DNA from: Acanthopleura granulata
Taxonomy: Eukaryota > Mollusca > Polyplacophora > Chitonida > Chitonidae
Reading direction: 5' to 3'
Length of the DNA: 64,000 nt
NCBI GenBank assembly: GCA_016165875.1
Contig: JABBOT010000080.1
Location: 3,131,205-3,195,204, forward strand
Below the pieces are notes generated by a model. The model worked only from the letters and a program-made list of their open reading frames with translations. It ran no database searches and was not told the DNA's origin. Below are positions 59,219 through 64,000 of the stretch, one piece after another (the stretch's first letter is position 1; each line of letters starts with the position of its first letter). Made by a program: the position numbers and the translations under genes.

Positions 59219-59817
59219 GGGTCAAGCTGTGGGAATCAGGTCTAGAAACCCAGCGGTGGTGCAAGTGGCGCCTCAGAACTGAGAGTCCTCGTCCTCTGTA
59301 GAACCTGTTGGAACTCCGGAGATCCTGCCAACAGAAATGTCACGTCGAAGGCAATAACTCAGTCTTGGAAAGTGAGCCAAGATCTAGTCGTTACGGAAGT
59401 TCTACTATTTGTATTTTCTACTATATGTTCTTTGTACAAATACTGAGAACGCAAATACAAAATAACAAGACATAACCTAAGACACATCGAGAAAATACGG
59501 GGTTTTATCAGCATTAAACAAAGTGAAAAAAGCCGGTTCATAAGATATTTTCCAGCACAACATGTTGAGATAAACGTAAACTTTCTGGCGTAGATAAACA
59601 ATAATAAGCCTGGAATGATTGCATATAGCCCAGTCTATCGTACAATAATATGAATGGTAAACAAGGTTAGTTAAATTGAAAACCATGATCTGTGCACCAA
59701 TTTCAATGGCATTATATCTCATTTCACTTCCCAGCTGTATACTGTAAGGATTTGGGCGTGATACCATTTTTAAGGTATTCATCAGAACTCGTGAACTTTT
59801 ATATCAAAATATGCTGT

Positions 59818-61541
59818 TTATCCTCTGAAATTTATACGGTTTATTGGAATTCTGTAAAATTGCAGAAGTGTTACGTACACAGTCTGATGTCGGTCGCCCA
59901 CTTGTACCAGCTGGGCTCGGATGTTGTACACATTGATGGAGCGTGTGTACAGCTCGCTTGCATCACGACCAGCCACCTACATGAGGACGCACGTGAACAC
60001 TTATGTACACAGGTAAACACATTATAGCGTAAAAAAGAAACTACAGTATTCTTTCAATATTTTTTATGAACCACCTCAAACAGTGGACTGTGCCAGCGTG
60101 TGCGCATGATACTTCATGCTTGCGTTTGTTACAGTACAATACAGTGCATTTGCTTACACAGTTGTACAGTTACTGTTGTATCGTCGATTTCAGCGTGATA
60201 TGGCTTTTCACTGTTATTGACTTTCTGGAGGAATCCGTCTTCTAACATTTTGTATGTGAACAGCGTCATTTATATATGTGTTTATAGGGACATGAAGCTG
60301 GCCCACTGTGGTGAATTAAACTCCCTGGCACCATTCAGCAAAATCAGGGATCCTTCATGTAATATTCCACTGTCCTATGACAATCTACAGCTGGCAATGT
60401 CAATCTCACAAAAGTGTTGTGTGAAAATTATTTTGTCACTTTAGGTGAAAGTGTGTTGCAGCCTATCTCGCACCTATACGCGTAGAACCAAAATTGCTCA
60501 AACAAATATGTCCTAAACTTTTAATTTCATTAATTCTAATTTCCTTTAAAAAAATTTTTCAAGTTTTCAACAAAGCATATCTCCGAAGAATGTATGCAAA
60601 ACACTACGTGAACATTAATATTTTTAATTTTATGAGTAGCTTCATGAAATATGCCATACAATGTGCCTTAGTTTCTGTGAGCTTTCAGTGGGTTTGTCAC
60701 ACAAGTCATCCTACAGATAACTGAGACAAAACAATATTTGTCTCCAAACATTTCATATTGCACGTATAATCATCTGTCCGGAACAACTAATTTAGCACTT
60801 ATATAACTTTTGGGATAGAGCAACTCCTAGGGACTTTATTCCAGCCCATCCAGTTTCGAAAGGACTTTTCCTATTCATGTACTGGTCTGTACGGCGAATA
60901 AACATATTTATTATTTATTATCACTGACCTGATGGTGTTGTGGCTGAATGCTCAGCGGATGAGATTGAATTAGAAGGCACAAACGCCACAGTAACCAGAG
61001 CAAATCTGAAAGAAATAAACTTGTGTGAATAAGCAATTGTTAATTGGGAGTAGAAATGTGGATATCGTAAAGGCAACAAATAGTTTTCACTAAAGAACAA
61101 AACATTTACCTTACCATCGTTTGTTTTCTAGTAATTTGGTCGCTACCGTATCAACGTGACTTTACCTCTGCGACCGTATTAGTTATTCGTGAATACACAC
61201 TATCGAATTCTGATACGATGAGACGATGGCACAATGGCGGCCCTATCCCTGGATGTAAGCCTCTTACCAAGGGGACGGGTCCACGCTTGGCCCTGGGTCA
61301 TCACTGTCAGTGGTATGTCTGGGTACAGGTGAAAGAAAACATCGTCGTCTTCAAGCTCAAACCCAGTGGTTGATTCGAAAACTCTGACGACGTCCGACGC
61401 CCCAAAACCCAGTTTCTCTCTGGCAATGGCGCGAAACTCGTTGAGTCCAATGGCCATTGTCGTCGTTTTTTGGCTTCCGCTGCTGTTTTGAAACCGCACG
61501 AGCCTCTTCCTTCGAGACTCCGTCCCTCAAATATTGCCCAT
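59818..61541 (-). pseudogene. CIDE-N/RHIM family, copy 3 (stop at codon 5)
   Basis: ATG at 61541 is followed by GGC AAT ATT TGA, where copies 1 and 2 have TTG: two adjacent substitutions create the stop. The rest of the CIDE-N exon (61567-61268) is open. The next in-frame Met is inside the domain, after its first strand. The 77-nt exon (61005-60929), 68-nt exon (60241-60174) and RHIM-like exon (59976-59818, core VQVGDRHQ) are all intact with good splice sites. A downstream start could give a RHIM protein with a clipped CIDE-N. Otherwise it is a recent pseudogene. Confidence 0.7.
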
Positions 61542-61844
61542 GGTACAGTATCAATTCTCAACCAAATCTGAAAATCACAAGATATCCCAATTGCATTAGG
61601 AGGAAAAATTTGCATCTGTTGGCATGCTTATGGTAGATGTGGTTGAGTGAGCAATGGGTGACGCGTAATAACATCTCATGACCTGCTGAACTCTCATGAG
61701 AAACTTGGTTCAGATCGGTTTTCAAGGTTATGACAAGTATGATTTAGGCTTTAACATCGTCGTGATATTAAAGGGTGATTTAAATATGTTGTCACCAGGG
61801 GATACATGGTTCAGGATTGTAGGTAAAGGAAAACATCATACATA

Positions 61845-62105
61845 TATGTTCAAAGGATCATGTGTTGATATTGGAATCGGAACAATGATCCAGATGTGTT
61901 GCAATGGCAACAATGACTCAGACGTGTTAGCAAGATCATGTGTTGACACTGGAACTGGAACAATGATTCAGATGTGTTAGCAAGATCATGTGTTGACACT
62001 GGAATTGGAACAATGATTCAGATGTGTTAGCAAGATCGTGGGTTTGTCACTGGAATTGGAATAATGATTCAGATGTGTTAGCAAGATCAAGATCAAACGT
62101 GTTGG
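61845..62105. repeat. 50-bp minisatellite, copy 3 intron 1
   Basis: About five units, several nearly identical (GATGTGTTAGCAAGATCATG, TGTTGACACTGGAATTGGAA). It is the largest of the four arrays. Confidence 0.85.
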
Positions 62106-62621
62106 CAGGGGGATACAAGACATGATTTATATCAGATGGCATTGCCATACAAAATGTTATTCAGATGTGTTGGCATGGCCATGGGAGATGGAATCTGGAC
62201 ATTTGTGGACATTTCGTAGGAAATCTGGCGCAGATCAAGAAAAAGGACAGACATACGTAGGAAGGCTCAAGAGACCTCATCTTGATCTAATCACAAATTT
62301 GTAGGAAACACAGGAAAAGCTATTTGGTGAAATTACATGAAGAATTTAGATAGGGGTGGTAGAAAGCCGCGCAGCCCTGAGTACTCTCTGGAAACGACTG
62401 TGTATCACAGCTACACACAACTGTAACAACACTGAACATCAACACATTGTGTACTAGAGGTACACCAAAATGTGTACAACCAATACACGTTGTATTTTTT
62501 CTCAAGTAAATCAGGCGTGTACCTTTAGTGCACAAAAGATACAGATGTTCACTTTTGTTACACTTGTGTGTACCTGTAGTACACGGTGGTTTACCGGCTC
62601 TTTTCGCTGTCCAGACACCTG

Positions 62622-62700
62622 TATAGCAGCTTAGCCGCCATCATACACACTAGCGAGGTAGTCGTGGGTTCGATCCGGCGATCTCATAGGAAAGCACGCG
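62622..62700 (+). mobile_element. tRNA-like fragment in copy 3 intron 1
   Basis: Counterpart of 50805-50880, with the same GTGGGTTCGATCCGGCGATC B-box region. Confidence 0.5.
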
Positions 62701-62950
62701 ATGGCCTGCGGCCATACCAGCACTTCATACGACCGAGTCATTAAGAGCCCCCCACATGTGATAAACATGATGCACCAACGACGAGGAATGTAGCCCAGGC
62801 CTATAAGCCTTTCAGAGATCATTATTAACACTTTTGATAAAATTCTTAATGAATTAAAAATCCTATTGATACAATAATGATAATATAAAAGAGTATAAAT
62901 GCTCGTTAAAATCTGACGCTTTATGAAAAGGCATATATAAACCAGCTTAC

Positions 62951-63049
62951 CGCGATGTGCAAGGTGCCGTGTGTTCCAGCCCAGCCTCGCCGGCCCCGGC
63001 GTCCGCACAGGTTTATATACCCCCATGACTGAGGACCCTGGATGGACAG
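62951..63049 (-). promoter_or_regulatory. Truncated promoter and exon 1 of copy 3
   Basis: TATATAAA (63012-63019) and the leader with donor GTAAGC after 62951 are kept. The kappaB-like site and the dyad are gone because unit homology ends at 63049. Confidence 0.65.
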
Positions 63050-63436
63050 TAGTATACAATGTGGCCCACACCGCTCATTCCTATCTTTTAACCTGGGTTT
63101 TGGTGGTGGTACCCAGTGGTACCCTGGTGGTACCGTGATGACGTCATATGACGTCATATGTTTTGGTAAGGTAGAGTGTGGTTTTTTCCTATGGGGAATC
63201 CCCATTTTGTGACAGTTGTTTTTGTCATTACGTCAAATTTGCACCTACTCGGTACTATTGCACTTAGCTGGTACAACGGGGGTGATGTGGGCGTGATCAG
63301 GTGCCTGAGGGGATTACCTTTATGACGTCATAGGTTTTGGTAAGGTACTAGGTGTTATTTGTTTTCTTTTTCCTTTCATGCGGTGTACACGTGATAATAA
63401 CATTAAAAGGCGTGGATGAGTGGAGGAGGTTGTTAA
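63050..63436. other. Foreign sequence upstream of copy 3, with CRE palindromes
   Basis: It contains three perfect TGACGTCA sites (63139-63146, 63149-63156, 63323-63330). Two of them precede a repeated TAGGTTTTGGTAAGGTA-like block, which marks a ~170-bp direct repeat. A GGTGGTACC repeat lies at 63107-63135. It is possibly one end of a mobile element; the other end is outside the window. Confidence 0.5.
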
Positions 63437-63641
63437 ATGATGGGATTTACCTGTGATTTGTGTTCGCGTGTTTTTAAGGCACGTAAAACGCTAAATCGTC
63501 ACAAGCGGGAAGTTCATGGATCGGGGAGCTGTACGTATAGTTGTTAGGATTGTGCTCAGCGGTTTACCCTTATGTCAACCCTGAAACGGCATTACCATCG
63601 AACTGGACATGGAGAGGAAAGTGATATGAGTGGAGAAAGAC
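63437..63641 (+). pseudogene. C2H2 zinc-finger exon with in-frame stop
   Basis: ATG opens MMGFTCDLCSRVFKARKTLN and completes a finger C-x2-C-x12-H-x4-H. A second finger follows (SC-x-DCAQRFTLMSTLKRH), but TAG at 63545-63547 falls between its two cysteines. The frame then stays open to a donor CTG-GTGAGTAC at 63642. It could be a decayed domesticated or transposon-borne zinc finger. Without the stop it would look like a normal first exon, so a sequencing or allelic difference is possible. Confidence 0.6.
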
Positions 63642-63649
63642 TGGTGAGT

Positions 63650-63676
63650 ACATATATATATATATATATATATATA
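63650..63676. repeat. TA dinucleotide repeat
   Basis: About 13 TA units immediately after the zinc-finger donor site. From here to the window end I see no further feature. Confidence 0.95.
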
Positions 63677-64000
63677 TTATACTGTTGTGAGTATACATTT
63701 TCAGAGCATAGTGTGTCGTATTTATGTTTATATATATGATAAGTTAAGGGGGAGTGAATGTTAGGGGCTAATCTTTGTTTGATTATGTGACATCACGGTG
63801 TGTGATGTCACGACAAATCACAGACAGACATATAAATAACAAAGAAACACAATACATAACAGAAAGTACATGAAATAAAACAAACAAACAAGCATTCATC
63901 CATCGGTGTAGGGTTTTCAGGGGTAGTAGGTGTTGAGGGCGTGGTATCTACAAAGCTTATGAACATTAACAATTAAAATAATGTCAATGTGCATAGGCTT

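Larger units (their letters stand above)
54470..63049. repeat. Tandem segmental duplication, unit 3 (truncated, ~8.6 kb)
   Basis: Follows the unit order up to GGACCCTGGATGGACAG at 63049, about 30 bp upstream of the TATA box of copy 3. There it meets unrelated sequence. Everything upstream of the promoter found in units 1 and 2 is missing. Confidence 0.85.

Noticed and set aside
63437..63641. Calling the zinc finger an intact gene
   Set aside because: An in-frame TAG lies between the two cysteines of the second finger, so I list it as a pseudogene pending read-level confirmation.
1..64000. CRISPR arrays, rRNA, complete tRNA genes, bacterial operons
   Set aside because: Repeats here are minisatellites or SINE-like with no regular unique spacers. 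The tRNA-like pieces lack a full cloverleaf. All gene structures are spliced.

Overview
This looks like a window of AT-rich eukaryotic nuclear DNA, most likely from a mollusc and probably a bivalve. The reasons are short exons with GT-AG introns, no operons, no bacterial-type genes, and many tRNA-derived SINE copies whose 3' part (GCCGTCGTATAAG...ACGGCGT..., tail AATAAATAAATA) is of the kind abundant in bivalves. The species cannot be named from the sequence. Most long open frames here are chance frames. The real coding content is a few multi-exon genes, assembled below by matching splice sites and intron phases.

Left third (1-19 kb). One complete gene lies on the + strand. It has nine exons from 5162 to 18832 and encodes a 286-residue secreted CAP-superfamily protein (signal peptide, divergent CAP domain, Cys-rich hinge, EGF-like module, ShKT-like module). 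All eight junctions agree in phase. The 3' splice site of its ShKT exon lies at the end of seven 33-bp tandem repeats, most of which carry their own copy of the acceptor. Around it are SINE pieces, two inverted-repeat MITE-like elements and a recurring ~270-bp interspersed repeat (called family A here).

Middle (19-32 kb). Degenerate tandem repeats are followed by an old, dead copy ('copy 0', 23.05-25.05 kb, promoter near 28.1 kb) of the gene family that fills the rest of the window.

Right half (32.1-63.05 kb). Three head-to-tail copies of an ~11.1-kb unit are present, the last one cut off at 63049. Each unit carries, on the - strand, a gene encoding an N-terminal CIDE-N domain (the DFF/CIDE polymerising fold) and a C-terminal RHIM-like amyloid motif with core VQVG in a RIPK3-like context. 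Copy 1 is intact. Copy 2 keeps CIDE-N but has lost one linker exon and has a stop in the other. Copy 3 keeps the linker and RHIM exons but has a stop at codon 5. Copies 0, 1 and 2 share a compact promoter (TATA box, kappaB-like GGGTATTCCC, perfect TTGCAATATTGCAA dyad). In copy 3 the sequence upstream of the TATA box has been replaced. A second, unidentified open frame on the + strand of each unit (intact in unit 1, deleted in 2, broken in 3) faintly resembles the TIR/SEFIR fold.

Right edge (63.05-64 kb). Foreign sequence with CRE palindromes (TGACGTCA) and a C2H2 zinc-finger exon carrying an in-frame stop abuts the last unit.

Taken together, the right half looks like a local birth-and-death family of small polymerising adaptor proteins joining two death-fold assembly modules under an apparently immune-type promoter. 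I do not know of a described protein pairing CIDE-N with RHIM, and this is the main candidate for something new here.
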